This document shows, piece by piece, positions 43,190 to 52,140 of a stretch of DNA of 64,000 nt. The notes below the pieces were generated by a model that made no database searches, was not told where the DNA came from, and saw nothing but the letters and a program-made list of their open reading frames with translations. Position numbers and translations under genes: made by a program. The stretch is from Fulvimonas sp. R45. Lineage in GTDB: Bacteria > Pseudomonadota > Gammaproteobacteria > Xanthomonadales > Rhodanobacteraceae. Position 1 is the first letter of the stretch; each line of letters starts with the position of its first letter. The stretch lies in contig NZ_JASERU010000005.1 in the NCBI RefSeq assembly GCF_030504985.1, positions 207,036 to 271,035 on the forward strand, in the 5' to 3' direction.

Positions 43190-44233
43190 ATGCGCGACGA
43201 CTACGCCCTGCGCGCGTTCCGCGCGATCGCCGGGCACGGCAGCTTCACCCGTGCCGCGGCGGCGCTGGACGTCACCGCGTCCGCGCTGAGCCAGACCCTG
43301 CGGCAGCTGGAGACCCAGCTCGGCACCCGCCTGCTCCACCGCACCACGCGCCGCGTGGGCCTCACCGAGGCGGGCCACGAGCTGCTGCAGCGGATCACCC
43401 CCGCGCTGAAGGAACTGGACGCGGCGATGGATGCGCTGCGCCAGCACGGCGACCGTCCCGCCGGCCTGCTGCGCCTCACCGTGCCGGACGTGGTGGCCAC
43501 CACCCTGCTCGACCCGCTGCTGGGCGAGTTCATGGCGCGCTGGCCGGACGTGCGGCTGGACATCCACGTCGACAACGGCCTCAGCGACCTGATCGCCGAT
43601 GGCTTCGACGCCGGCATCCGCCTCGGCGAACGCCTGCAGCGCGACATGGTGGCGGTGCCGGTGGGCGGGCCGATGCGCTCGGTGGTGGTGGGCTCGCCCG
43701 GCTACTTCGCGCGGCACGGCCGGCCGAAGCAGCCGCGCGAACTGGAGGCGCACGACTGCGTCAACTTCCGCCAGGTCAGCAGCCGCGCGCTGTACCGCTG
43801 GGAATTCGCGCACCGCAGCGGCCCGCGCAAGGGGCAATGGTTCGAGATCGCCGTGAACGGCCGGCTCACCGTCAACAGCATTCCGCTGGCGGTGCGCGCC
43901 GCGATCGAGGGCGCGGGGCTGGCCACCGTGCTCGAGCCGTTCGCGCGCGAGGCGCTGGCGGACGGGCGCCTGGAGAGCGTGCTGGACGACTGGCTGCCGC
44001 CGTTCGACGGCTTCTACCTGTACTACCCCAGCCGCTTCCAGGTACCACCGAAGCTGCGCGTGTTCATCGACTTCCTGCGCGAACGCGGCGCGGCGGCGCA
44101 CGCCACCGCGCCCGTGCCGGAGCGCCGCCTCAGCGGTAGCGCCAGTGGCCGCCGACCCACACGTGGGCGGAACCCCAGTAGCCCGGCACCCAGACCCGCG
44201 CGCGATGGGCCGGCACGATCACGCAGCCGCTGA
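43190..44233 (+). CDS. LysR-family regulator with extended basic tail
   Basis: A 347-residue regulator: winged HTH in residues 4-62 (DYALRAFRAIAGHGSFTRAA, ALSQTLRQLETQLGTRLLHR) and a two-lobed effector domain from about 90 to 300. LysR proteins of this branch end near VFIDFLRERG (about residue 303). Here about 40 more residues follow, poor in complexity and full of Arg, Ser and Pro; they lie opposite the small lipoprotein gene. The stop of an ancestral shorter gene may have been lost. It is divergent from the aldo/keto reductase operon and probably controls it. Confidence 0.9.
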   Translation: MRDDYALRAFRAIAGHGSFTRAAAALDVTASALSQTLRQLETQLGTRLLHRTTRRVGLTEAGHELLQRITPALKELDAAMDALRQHGDRPAGLLRLTVPDVVATTLLDPLLGEFMARWPDVRLDIHVDNGLSDLIADGFDAGIRLGERLQRDMVAVPVGGPMRSVVVGSPGYFARHGRPKQPRELEAHDCVNFRQVSSRALYRWEFAHRSGPRKGQWFEIAVNGRLTVNSIPLAVRAAIEGAGLATVLEPFAREALADGRLESVLDDWLPPFDGFYLYYPSRFQVPPKLRVFIDFLRERGAAAHATAPVPERRLSGSASGRRPTRGRNPSSPAPRPARDGPARSRSR

Positions 44234-44294
44234 GCGAAAGCGCGCTGCCGAGCAGCGCGACGGAAACCAGCAAGGTGGACAGCAGGCGACGCAT
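44130..44294 (-). CDS. Small lipoprotein with YxWxxGxW-type repeats
   Basis: A 54-residue protein. MRRLLSTLLVSVALLGSALS leads to the lipobox LSGC (C24), then VIVPAHRARVWVPGYWGSAH and VWVGGHWRYR, two copies of the W-V-x-G-x-W pattern found in small outer-membrane-linked lipoproteins. The gene overlaps the 3' end of the LysR gene by 104 bases on the opposite strand. Function unknown. It is supported by the lipobox and repeat; without the gene the LysR tail would be unexplained. Confidence 0.8.
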   Translation of the reverse strand: MRRLLSTLLVSVALLGSALSLSGCVIVPAHRARVWVPGYWGSAHVWVGGHWRYR

Positions 44295-44397
44295 GGCGGG
44301 CACTCCTCGTGGGAAGGTGCCTGCCAGAACGCGGCGGCGACGGCACGCGATGACGCCCGTGCCGACGCGCGATGGCTGCCGTTCATTCGACCGGCAG

Positions 44398-45816
44398 TCA
44401 GGAACGCGCGAGCGTCGCGACCGCCTGCCGGTAGCGCGCCGCGATGCGCGCCTCGTCGCGGTGCCGGAAATCGCGCACCACCCACTGCCCCCCGCGCATC
44501 ACGTGGCGCACCAGCGGCGTGTTGCCGGCGAACAGGAAGCTGTCCAGCACCGAGCGTTCGTCGCGCGCGGCCAGCAGCGGCGATTCGTCGTCCAGCACCA
44601 GCAGGTCGGCGCGCGCGCCCGGGCGCAGCTCGCCGACGGGCAGGCCCGACGCCTGCGCGCCGCCGCGCAACGCCGCGCGCCACAGCGTCTCGCCCACGCT
44701 GTCGCCCGGGTGCCGCGCGGCCACGTTGCGATGGCGCGTGGCGAGGCGCTGGCCGTATTCCAGCCAGCGCAGTTCCTCCACCGGCGAGACCGAGATGTGC
44801 GAGTCCGAGCCGATGCCGAGCGTGCCGCCCGCGTCGAGATAGTCGGCCAGGGGAAACAGGCCGTCGCCCAGGTTGGCCTCGGTGACCGGGCACAGGCCGG
44901 CCACCGCGCCGCTGCGCGCCAGCCGCGCGGTCTCGTCGGCGGTGAGGTGGGTAGCGTGCACCAGGCACCAGCGCGCGTCCACCGCGGCGTGGTCCAGCAG
45001 CCATTCCACCGGACGCGCGCCGCGCGTGGCGAGGCAGTCCTGCACCTCGCCGACCTGCTCGGCGATGTGGATGTGGATGGGGCAATCGCGCGCCGGCGCG
45101 GCCGCCAGCACCTCGCGCAGCGCCGCCCCGGGCACCGCGCGCAGCGAATGCAGCGCCACGCCCGTGCGCAGGCCGTCGCCCTCGTGCGCGCGCAGGGTTT
45201 CCAGCAGGCGCAGGTAGGCATCCACCGCGTGGCCGAAGCGGCGTTGCCGCGCCGACAGCGGCCGGCCGTCGAAGCCGCCGCTCATGTACAGCACCGGCAG
45301 CAGGGTGAGCGCGATGCCGGCCTCGCGCGCCGCCTCGACCAGCGCCAGCGACATCGTTTCCGCCGGCGCGTAGGGCGTGCCGTCCGGCCGGTGGTGCAGA
45401 TAGTGGAACTCGCACACCTGGGTGTAGCCCGCCTTGAGCATCTCCACGTAGAGCTGCGCGGCGATGGCCTTCAGTTCGTCCGGGCCGATGGCGGAGGCGA
45501 ACGCGTACATGGTCTCGCGCCAGCTCCAGAAGCTGTCCTGGGGAGCGCGGCCAGGGATGGCCGTTTTTGGGTCTTCGTGCCCGGGGGCGGGCGCAATGGA
45601 TGGCTCCCCGCGGCGCTCGGCCAGCCCGGCCATCGCGCGCTGGAACGCGTGCGAATGCAGGTTGGGCATGCCCGGCAGCACCCAGCGGCCGATCGTTTCG
45701 CCACGCTCCCCCGCGGCGGCAAAGCGGCCGCCGGCGTCGATGCCGAACGTCGCGTCCTGCGCCCAGCCATCGGCCTGCCATGCGCTGCCGGCGCGGAAAT
45801 TGCGGATATCGGCCAT
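44398..45816 (-). CDS. hutF: Formimidoylglutamate deiminase HutF
   Basis: A 472-residue zinc amidohydrolase. Metal-site motifs: LPNLHSHAFQRAMAG-like GMPNLHSHAFQ, EFHYLHH, HIHIAEQVGEVQ, and GSDSHISVSP. These match HutF, which removes ammonia from N-formimino-glutamate to give N-formyl-glutamate in the five-step histidine route. HutG would then act; it is not in the window. ATG 45816 (MADIRNFRAGSAW). It is divergent from the ClC-hutI pair, across about 115 bases, so these three genes may share a regulatory region. Confidence 0.93.
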   Translation of the reverse strand: MADIRNFRAGSAWQADGWAQDATFGIDAGGRFAAAGERGETIGRWVLPGMPNLHSHAFQRAMAGLAERRGEPSIAPAPGHEDPKTAIPGRAPQDSFWSWRETMYAFASAIGPDELKAIAAQLYVEMLKAGYTQVCEFHYLHHRPDGTPYAPAETMSLALVEAAREAGIALTLLPVLYMSGGFDGRPLSARQRRFGHAVDAYLRLLETLRAHEGDGLRTGVALHSLRAVPGAALREVLAAAPARDCPIHIHIAEQVGEVQDCLATRGARPVEWLLDHAAVDARWCLVHATHLTADETARLARSGAVAGLCPVTEANLGDGLFPLADYLDAGGTLGIGSDSHISVSPVEELRWLEYGQRLATRHRNVAARHPGDSVGETLWRAALRGGAQASGLPVGELRPGARADLLVLDDESPLLAARDERSVLDSFLFAGNTPLVRHVMRGGQWVVRDFRHRDEARIAARYRQAVATLARS

Positions 45817-45931
45817 GTCGCCGGGCACCTCGTCGTGGGAGGGCCGCAGTGTACCGCTCGCCTGCGCTTCACTCCCGTGCCGGCACACTGGTGCGGTTCG
45901 GTCGGATGGCCGACTCTGGAATAATGCCCGG

Positions 45932-47386
45932 ATGCCCGACGCACCCACGCCGCCACGTTCGTCCAATCCCCGCCTGCAGGCCCTGCTGGGCCACGAGTTC
46001 TTCGCGCCGATGCAATGGAAGCGGCGCATCGCGCTGTGGAGCGGCGCGGTGCTGGTGGCGCTGGCGGCGATCCTGTTCGCCAAGGCCAGCAACTGGGCCT
46101 ACGCGCTGTTCCTGCGCATTCTCGCGCACGGCGCGTGGATCCCGCTGATCCTCACGCCGGTCGTGTTCGGCCTGCTGTCGTGGGTGACCGAGGGCCGGCT
46201 GCGCGCCACGCGCGGCAGCGGCATCCCGCAGGTGATCGCCACCATGCACGTCGAGGACGAGGGCTTCCGCGCGCGCATGCTGGCGCTGCCGGTCGCCGCG
46301 GGGAAGATGATCCTGACCCTGCTTGCGCTGATGGTCGGCGCCTCGATCGGCCGCGAAGGGCCGACCGTGCACGTGGGCGCCGGGCTGTTCTACTCGCTGG
46401 GCCGGCGCTTCGGCTTCAGCGACCCCAAGGCCGCCTCGCGCTTCATCCTGGCCGGCGGCGCGGCCGGCATCGCGGCGGCGTTCAACACGCCGCTGGCCGG
46501 CGTGATCTTCGCCATCGAGGAACTGGCCGGCACCTTCGAGCACCGCTTCAGCGGCCTGCTGCTCACCGCGGTGTTCGTCGGCGGCGTGGTGTCGCTGGGC
46601 ATCATGGGCAACTACGCCTACTTCGGCGAGGTGCAGGCCAGCCTGCCGCTGGGCCATGCCTGGCTGGCGGTGCTGCTGTGCGGGCTGTTCTGCGGCCTGT
46701 GCGGCGGGCTGTTCGCGCGGCTGATCCTGCTCGGCCGGCACGGGCCGCTGGCGCTGGTCGGCCGCCTGCGCACGCGCTGGCCGGTGCTGTTCGCCGCCGG
46801 CTGCGGACTGGCGCTGGCGCTGATCGGGCTGCTTTCGCACGGCAACGTGTACGGCACCGGCTACAGCCAGGCGCGCGCCTTCGTGCAGGAGGCCGCGGTG
46901 GCGCCGGGCGAGGGCTTCGGCGTCGCCAAGCTGCTGGCCAACACGGTGTCCTACTGGGCCGGCATCCCGGGCGGCATCTTCTCGCCGGCGCTGGCCGTGG
47001 GCGCGGGGCTGGGCCACAACATCGCCTGGTTCCTGCCGCACGTGCCGGCCGCGGCGGTGGTGCTGCTGGGCATGAGCGCCTACCTGTCCGGCGTCACCGG
47101 CGCGCCGCTCACCTCGGCGGTGATCGCGATGGAGCTGACCGACAACCAGGACATGGTGATCCCGATCATGGCCGCCTGCCTGCTCGGCCGCGCGGCCGCG
47201 TCGATCTTCAGCCCGACGCCGGTGTACAAGGACTTCGCCGAACGCATGGTGCGCGACTTCGAGCGCCAGCTGGCGGTGCAGGCGCAGGCCGACGACGACG
47301 CGGCGGACGCTGCCACCGGGCATACCGGCGCCACCAGCGCCTACAGCGAGCCGGTGGCGCCGGACGAACCGGTGGAGAAACCATGA
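45932..47386 (+). CDS. ClC-family chloride channel or proton/chloride exchanger
   Basis: A 484-residue membrane protein with the ClC signature elements: [17 protein letters not shown] (gating glutamate), [11 protein letters not shown] (the internal proton-transfer glutamate region of exchangers) and [16 protein letters not shown] cytosolic C-terminal tail ends the protein, without clear CBS domains. The glutamates of exchangers are kept, so chloride/proton antiport is likely. It overlaps the hutI start by four bases, an odd pairing for a histidine gene; perhaps it balances charge or pH during catabolism. Confidence 0.92.
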   Translation: MPDAPTPPRSSNPRLQALLGHEFFAPMQWKRRIALWSGAVLVALAAILFAKASNWAYALFLRILAHGAWIPLILTPVVFGLLSWVTEGRLRATRGSGIPQVIATMHVEDEGFRARMLALPVAAGKMILTLLALMVGASIGREGPTVHVGAGLFYSLGRRFGFSDPKAASRFILAGGAAGIAAAFNTPLAGVIFAIEELAGTFEHRFSGLLLTAVFVGGVVSLGIMGNYAYFGEVQASLPLGHAWLAVLLCGLFCGLCGGLFARLILLGRHGPLALVGRLRTRWPVLFAAGCGLALALIGLLSHGNVYGTGYSQARAFVQEAAVAPGEGFGVAKLLANTVSYWAGIPGGIFSPALAVGAGLGHNIAWFLPHVPAAAVVLLGMSAYLSGVTGAPLTSAVIAMELTDNQDMVIPIMAACLLGRAAASIFSPTPVYKDFAERMVRDFERQLAVQAQADDDAADAATGHTGATSAYSEPVAPDEPVEKP

Positions 47387-48606
47387 ACGACGCCCGCTGG
47401 GACCTGCTGCTGACCCACGCCACCCTGGCCCGCATGGAAGGCGCCGCGCCGTTCGGCCTGCTGCCCGACGCGGCGCTGGCCTGCGCCGGCGGCCGCATCG
47501 CCTGGCTCGGCCCGATGGCGGAACTGCCCGCGGCGCAGGCGGCGCAGGCGCGGCGGCACGTGGACCTGGGCGGCGCGCTGCTCACGCCGGGCCTGGTCGA
47601 CTGCCACACCCACCTGGTGTTCGGCGGCGACCGCGCGCGCGAGTTCGACCTGCGCCTCAACGGCGCCAGCTACGAGGAGATCGCCCGCGCCGGCGGCGGC
47701 ATCGTCGCCAGCGTGCGCGCCACCCGCGAGGCCGACGAGGACGCGCTGCTCGCGCAGTCGCTGCCACGCGCCCGCGCCCTGCTCGCCGACGGCGTCACCA
47801 CGCTGGAGATCAAGTCCGGCTACGGGCTGGAACTGGAGGCCGAGCGCCGCATGCTGCGCGTGGCGCGGCGCATCGGCACCGAGCTGGGGATCGACGTGCG
47901 CACCAGCTTCCTCGGCCTGCACGCGCTGCCGCCGGACTACCGGGACCGCCGCGACGACTACGTGGCGCTGGTTTGCGACACGATGCTGCCCGCGCTGGCC
48001 GGCGAAGGTCTGGTCGACGCGGTGGATGCGTTCTGCGAAGGCATCGGCTTCAGCCGCGCGGAAACGCAGCGCCTGTTCGAGCGCGCGCGGCAACTCGGCC
48101 TGCCGGTGAAACTGCACGCCGAGCAGCTTTCCGACCTCGGCGGCGCGGCACTGGTGGCGAGCTTCGACGGCCTCTCCGCCGATCACCTGGAATACCTCGG
48201 CAACGACGGCGTGGCCGCGATGGCCCGGGCCGGCACCGTCGCCGTGCTGCTGCCCGGCGCGTTCTATGCCCTGCGCGAGACAAAGCTGCCGCCGGTCGCG
48301 AGCTTGCGCGGACACGGCGTGCCCATCGCCATCGCCACCGACTGCAACCCCGGCACCTCGCCGCTGCTGTCGCTGCGGCTGGCGGCGAACATGGCCTGCA
48401 CGCTGTTCCGCCTCACGCCGGATGAAGCGCTGCGCGGCGTCACCGCCAACGCCGCCCGCGCACTGGGCCTGGCCGACCGCGGCACGCTGGCGGTGGGCCG
48501 ACGCGCCGACCTGGTGGCCTGGAACGCGAAGCAGCCCGCCGAGCTGTGCTACTGGATCGGCGGCGACCTGGTGCGGCAGGTGTACGTGGCGGGGCAGCCG
48601 GCCTGA
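47383..48606 (+). CDS. hutI: Imidazolonepropionase HutI
   Basis: A 407-residue amidohydrolase, third step of histidine degradation, which opens imidazolonepropionate to formimino-glutamate. Metal ligands are in [21 protein letters not shown] and [10 protein letters not shown]. The length fits the family. ATG 47383 overlaps the stop of the ClC gene (ATGA), so translation is coupled. hutF lies divergently upstream of the pair. Confidence 0.96.
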   Translation: MNDARWDLLLTHATLARMEGAAPFGLLPDAALACAGGRIAWLGPMAELPAAQAAQARRHVDLGGALLTPGLVDCHTHLVFGGDRAREFDLRLNGASYEEIARAGGGIVASVRATREADEDALLAQSLPRARALLADGVTTLEIKSGYGLELEAERRMLRVARRIGTELGIDVRTSFLGLHALPPDYRDRRDDYVALVCDTMLPALAGEGLVDAVDAFCEGIGFSRAETQRLFERARQLGLPVKLHAEQLSDLGGAALVASFDGLSADHLEYLGNDGVAAMARAGTVAVLLPGAFYALRETKLPPVASLRGHGVPIAIATDCNPGTSPLLSLRLAANMACTLFRLTPDEALRGVTANAARALGLADRGTLAVGRRADLVAWNAKQPAELCYWIGGDLVRQVYVAGQPA

Positions 48607-48613
48607 GCGGAAA

Positions 48614-49342
48614 TCAGCGCGCGGCTTGCGGCTTCGCCCCGTCCACCGGCTTGCCGTCCGCGTCCAGCATCCGGATCGACGGCGTGCCGTCGCTGCCGAC
48701 CTTCAACACGATGCGCGGGCGCCCCTGCTCGTCGTTGAGCCCGAGCATCACCGAGCCGTCGGGCTGCCGGGCCATGACCAGGCGCCGATGCGACTCGGGG
48801 TGGTTGACGCGGAACGCGCGCATCGCAGCCTCCTGCTGCGCCCTGGGAAGGCCCTTGGTGCGCGCCATCAGATCGATCAGGTCGGTGATCGGATAATCCG
48901 GCCGGTCCATCATCTCCAGGCCGGTCTGGCTGCTGCCATCGGGATTGTCGGCGGCGTCGAGGGCCAGCACCTGGTCTTGCATGTAGCGGTCGAAACTGAG
49001 GTGGACGGCGGATCTCACCTTGCCGTCCTTGTCCTTGTAGCCGGCGAACGTCAGACCGCCCGTCTCGGTGCCTTCGTCATCGTAGAACAGCATGCCCGCC
49101 GTGGGACGCTCGTGCGGGTACTCCTTGCCCTTGATGATCGCTCCCGGAAAGCGGGCCTTGTCCGAGATCACCATGCGCAGCGTGCCGTCGGGTTCGACCA
49201 CGTCGATGCGGTGTACCTGCAGCTCGTCCAGCGCCAGCTTCTTCGGCGCCGCCACGAAACCGCCCAGCACGGTCACCGCGAACACGGCGGTGAGGACGCC
49301 GGCGTAGATCATCAGGAAGCGCTGCCCGACCTGTCCTTTCAT
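48614..49342 (-). CDS. Membrane-anchored protein of unknown function
   Basis: A 242-residue protein with one N-terminal helix (about residues 8-32, FLMIYAGVLTAVFAVTVLGG). The rest is probably periplasmic, with repeating beta-like segments: IDVVEPDGTLRMVISDKARFPG, TFAGYKDKDGKVRSAVHLSFD, and two D-G-x-P-like blocks near the end (MLGLNDEQGRPRIVLKVG, TPSIRMLDADGKPVDG). No known domain recognised. ATG 49342 is supported by a GGAGG. It converges with hutI with seven bases between stops. Confidence 0.75.
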   Translation of the reverse strand: MKGQVGQRFLMIYAGVLTAVFAVTVLGGFVAAPKKLALDELQVHRIDVVEPDGTLRMVISDKARFPGAIIKGKEYPHERPTAGMLFYDDEGTETGGLTFAGYKDKDGKVRSAVHLSFDRYMQDQVLALDAADNPDGSSQTGLEMMDRPDYPITDLIDLMARTKGLPRAQQEAAMRAFRVNHPESHRRLVMARQPDGSVMLGLNDEQGRPRIVLKVGSDGTPSIRMLDADGKPVDGAKPQAAR

Positions 49343-49432
49343 GTCGATCCTCCTTCGATGGGATGGACCGACATTGCAACACGACCCCGGCAACGCGCCC
49401 GTGCCGCAGGTCATTCCCACGGGCAAACAAAA

Positions 49433-49452
49433 ACCCCCGCCGGAGCGGGGGT
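49433..49452 (-). terminator. Rho-independent terminator of the bTHX gene
   Basis: On the minus strand ACCCCCGC, loop TCCG, GCGGGGGT, followed by TTTTGTTTG. It begins 50 bases after the bTHX stop. Confidence 0.85.
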
Positions 49453-49501
49453 CTTCGTGGAACCCGAGTTTCAGTGAGGCCCGGGCTCATGAAGCCCTGG
49501 T

Positions 49502-49660
49502 TCAGGCCGACTTCTTGCGGGTGGCGGCCTTCTTCGCCGCCGGCTTGGTCACGGTCGCCTTGGCGCCGGCCACGGCCGGCTTGGCGCCATGCGGGCGGCT
49601 GTTGCCGTAGCTGCTGCGGTAGGTCTTGCCGCGAAGGGTCTTGCGGTCGCCCTTGCCCAT
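49502..49660 (-). CDS. 30S ribosomal protein bTHX
   Basis: A 52-residue very basic protein. MGKGDRKTLRGKTYRSSYGNSRP (in parts: MGKGDRKTLRGK, YRSSYGNSRP) is the THX/bTHX signature. The C-terminal half is an Ala/Lys-rich tail (AKKAATRKKSA). In Thermus the peptide fits in the head of the 30S subunit. ATG 49660 has a GGAG, and a strong terminator follows. Confidence 0.9.
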   Translation of the reverse strand: MGKGDRKTLRGKTYRSSYGNSRPHGAKPAVAGAKATVTKPAAKKAATRKKSA

Positions 49661-49753
49661 GAGGAACTCCTTGATTCGCAATGGTTGTCGATGGCCGATC
49701 ATCGTAGCAGCGGGCGGCCAAAGCGCAAGCCTCGCCCGGGTTCCGGCGGGGGA

Positions 49754-50701
49754 TCAGTGGTGGGCGTGGTCGCCGCAATCGTGGTGCCCGTCGGGGCAAC
49801 CCGCTGGGTCGATCTGCACCGTGACGTGGCGGATGCCGAAACGCTCGTCCAGCACGCGCCGGATCGCGCCCAGCGCCGCGGCGCCCTCGCTGCCCTCATG
49901 CAGCTCGACGTGCAGGGTGGCCATGCGCGAACCCGAGGCCAGCTGCCACACGTGCAGGTGGTGCACGTCGCGGATCGAGGCGTCGGCGCCGCGCAGCACC
50001 GCGGTCACCTCGGCCGGGTCCAGGCCCTCGGGCGCGCCTTCCAGCAGGATGTGCGCGGAACGCCGCAGCAGGCGCCACGCCCCGCCCAGGATCAGCAGCG
50101 AGACCAGCAGCGAGAGCAGCGGGTCGGCCCAGTTCCAGTCCAGCCAGCGCACCGCCATCGCCGCCAGCACCGCGCCCAGCGAGCCGAACAGGTCGCCCAG
50201 CACGTGCAGGCTGGCGGCGCCCATGTTGACGTCGTCGTGGGCGTGCCCGTGCAGCAGCCGCAGCACCAGCAGGTTGACCAGCAGCCCCGCCAGCGCCACC
50301 GCCAGCATCACGCCGGACAGGATGTGGATGCGGTCCAGGTGCAGCAGCCGGTCGACCGCCTCCCAGGCGATGAAGCCCACCAGCACGAACTGGGTCAGCG
50401 CGTTGACGAAGCCGGCCAGCACTTCCATCCGTCCGTAGCCGTAGCTGCGCCGCGCATCGGCCGGCCGCCGCGCCAGCCAGGCGCCGAGGAAGGCCAGCAG
50501 CAGCGCAAACGCATCCACCAGCATGTGGCCGGCGTCGGCCAGCAGCGCCAGCGAGCCGGACCACAGGCCACCCGCGGCTTCCATGGCGAGCATCAGCAGG
50601 GTCAGCGCGAACGCCAGCAGCAGGCGACGCTCGCGTCCGCCGACCGCGTCACCGTGGTCGTGCGCATGATGCGCGTGGGAATGCTCGTGCACGGTACTCA
50701 T
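49754..50701 (-). CDS. Cation diffusion facilitator (CzcD/ZitB-type zinc exporter)
   Basis: A 315-residue inner-membrane protein with six helices. The metal-site motifs are ADAGHMLVD in helix 2 and SLHVLGD in helix 5. Both the N-terminus (HEHSHAHHAHDHGD) and C-terminus (HHDCGDHAHH) are His-rich. A cytosolic domain follows from about residue 215 (ASIRDVHHLHVWQLASG, ATLHVELHEG). It likely exports Zn(II) in exchange for protons. It ends the zur-merC-CDF set of same-strand genes. Confidence 0.93.
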   Translation of the reverse strand: MSTVHEHSHAHHAHDHGDAVGGRERRLLLAFALTLLMLAMEAAGGLWSGSLALLADAGHMLVDAFALLLAFLGAWLARRPADARRSYGYGRMEVLAGFVNALTQFVLVGFIAWEAVDRLLHLDRIHILSGVMLAVALAGLLVNLLVLRLLHGHAHDDVNMGAASLHVLGDLFGSLGAVLAAMAVRWLDWNWADPLLSLLVSLLILGGAWRLLRRSAHILLEGAPEGLDPAEVTAVLRGADASIRDVHHLHVWQLASGSRMATLHVELHEGSEGAAALGAIRRVLDERFGIRHVTVQIDPAGCPDGHHDCGDHAHH

Positions 50702-50758
50702 GCGCGGATGCTAGGCAGCGTGGCCGGCGTTACACAATCACCGCCCGGAGCACGCGAT

Positions 50759-51193
50759 TCAGTGCGCGCAGTGCGGGCCGTGCACGTGACCGTGCAGGCG
50801 GTCCAGCCGCAGGTTGCTGAAGTGCGCCGACGCCACCAGCAATCCACCGCAGGTCACCAGCGTGCTGTGCAGCGCGACGGAAGGGCCGTCGATCAGCGCG
50901 ATGCCCAGCAGCAGCAAGGCCAGCCCCGGCAAGGCCAGCATCAACGGCAGCGGACGACGATGGCGACGGTAGCCGTTGACCAGGCTGAGCAGCGCCAGCA
51001 CGCAGGCGAACAGCACGAAGCCGCGCTCGAACGCATGGCTGGCCAGGAAGCCCAGCCCCAGCACCGGCAGCAGGGCCAGCACGAACGGCAGCAGGGCGCA
51101 GTGGACGGCGCACAGGAACGACGCGGTGGCGCCGAGGCGGTCGGCGAAATGCCACCAGCGCGAGGGGGTCGGCTGCGCGGGGTCGGTCGACAT
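50759..51193 (-). CDS. MerC-domain membrane protein
   Basis: A 144-residue protein with four helices. The FLCAVHCALLP cysteine pair is the MerC signature. The last residues, HGHVHGPHCAH, are rich in His and Cys. MerC proteins bring mercury or other soft metals across the inner membrane, but many MerC-domain proteins next to Zur and CDF genes seem tied to zinc. It lies 57 bases before the CDF gene. A Zur-like box is 41 bases before its ATG. Confidence 0.88.
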   Translation of the reverse strand: MSTDPAQPTPSRWWHFADRLGATASFLCAVHCALLPFVLALLPVLGLGFLASHAFERGFVLFACVLALLSLVNGYRRHRRPLPLMLALPGLALLLLGIALIDGPSVALHSTLVTCGGLLVASAHFSNLRLDRLHGHVHGPHCAH

Positions 51194-51233
51194 GGAACGC
51201 ACCAGGGAAAGGGGGCCGTCCGGCGGACGGTTT

Positions 51234-51248
51234 TGATACATTATAACA
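51234..51248. promoter_or_regulatory. Zur-like operator
   Basis: On the minus strand TGTTATAATGTATCA resembles the Xanthomonas Zur site built on TGTTATA-N-TATAACA: the left half is perfect and the right half matches at five of seven bases. It lies in the 98-bp gap between the zur-like and merC-like genes, next to a strongly GC-rich surrounding. Confidence 0.55.
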
Positions 51249-51291
51249 CTCGGCGCTCGGACACAAGCCCGCGCCGGGAGCGCGGGGCCGG

Positions 51292-51774
51292 TCAACGCTT
51301 GCGGCAGTCCTTGCAGATGCCGTGCACTTCCAGCGTCTGCGCCTGCGGCCGGAAACCCAGCGCCTTGGCCTGCGCCTCGATCAGCTCGGCCACGCGCGGG
51401 TCGCACACCTCCTGCGCGCCCGAGCAGGCGTCGCAGATCAGGAACGGCACCTGGTGCGCCTCGGCCGGGTGGTGGCAGGAGACGTAGGCGTTGATCGACT
51501 CCAGCTTGTGGATGAAGCCGTTCTCCAGCAGGAAATCCAGCGCGCGGTACACCGTGGGCGGCGCCGCGTTGCCGTGCCGTTCGCGCAGCAGGTCGAGCAG
51601 GTCGTAGGCCTTCACCGGCTTGCCGGCGGCAGCGACCAGTTCCAGCACCTCCTTGCGCAGCGGGGTGAGGCGCAGGCCGCGCGCCTCGCTGGCGTGCTCC
51701 ACCGCGGCCACCAGCGTCTTCGGCGTGTCGTGGTGGTGATGGTGGGCGTGCGGCTTGTCGACGGCGCTGTTCAA
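51292..51774 (-). CDS. zur: Fur-family regulator, probably Zur
   Basis: A 160-residue protein of the Fur family. The winged helix is in GLRLTPLRKEVLELVAAAGKP and PPTVYRALDFLLENGFIHKL. The dimerisation domain has SCHHPAEAHQVPFLICDACSG and VHGICKDC, giving the two CxxC pairs of the structural zinc. The segment before the HTH is very His-rich (HAHHHHHD). TTG 51774 (LNSAVDKP) is the preferred start; an ATG 75 bases upstream gives an unlikely basic leader. Neighbouring MerC and CDF genes and a Zur-like box support zinc as signal. Confidence 0.85.
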   Translation of the reverse strand: MNSAVDKPHAHHHHHDTPKTLVAAVEHASEARGLRLTPLRKEVLELVAAAGKPVKAYDLLDLLRERHGNAAPPTVYRALDFLLENGFIHKLESINAYVSCHHPAEAHQVPFLICDACSGAQEVCDPRVAELIEAQAKALGFRPQAQTLEVHGICKDCRKR

Positions 51775-51859
51775 GGGACCCCCGGGTAGGCGGCGGCGAC
51801 CGGGCCGGCGCCGCCCATCCAAGATGAGGCCCGCGACACGGAAAGGCAAGCCGACCGCT

Positions 51860-52129
51860 TCAGCGCGGCAGCGGCGGCGGCCCCGGCCGGCGCCGGCGCA
51901 GCAGGAACACCGCCCAGCCGACCGGCCCCAGCACGAAGGCCCAGGCGATGCCTTCGGCCAGCCGCCCGCGCCACCAGCCCAGCAGCGCGCCCACGGCGAC
52001 GAAGCCCAGGTTCCACCAGAACAGCGACGCCCACGGCACCATCGCCAGCAGGTTGAGGTAGACGTGCCAGAACGCCCCGGGCGCGTCGAGGTCGACGCCC
52101 TGGGTGGCCCTGGCGAACAGTTCGTCCAC
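51860..52129 (-). CDS. Small membrane protein of unknown function
   Basis: An 89-residue protein from GTG 52129: VDELFARATQGVDLDAPGAF then two helices, YLNLLAMVPWASLFWWNLGF with VAVGALLGWW, and WAFVLGPVGWAVFLL, ending in a basic, proline-rich tail. It begins 11 bases after the gltX stop on the same strand, so it is probably translated from the gltX transcript. No function known. Confidence 0.65.
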   Translation of the reverse strand: MDELFARATQGVDLDAPGAFWHVYLNLLAMVPWASLFWWNLGFVAVGALLGWWRGRLAEGIAWAFVLGPVGWAVFLLRRRRPGPPPLPR

Positions 52130-52140
52130 GGCGCCGGAGG

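Noticed and set aside
44219..45781. 520-codon minus-strand frame overlapping hutF
   Set aside because: It is a frame-shifted reading of hutF with alanine/arginine-rich composition. Only the separate 54-residue lipoprotein frame at 44130-44294 is convincing.
46015..47382. Long N-terminal extension of the hutI frame through the ClC gene
   Set aside because: The part before 47383 is a shadow of the ClC gene. Homologs and the RBS support the start at 47383.
49589..51487. 632-codon plus-strand frame
   Set aside because: It is antisense to the CDF and merC genes, Gln/Arg/His-rich and without domain; the minus-strand genes are clearly real.
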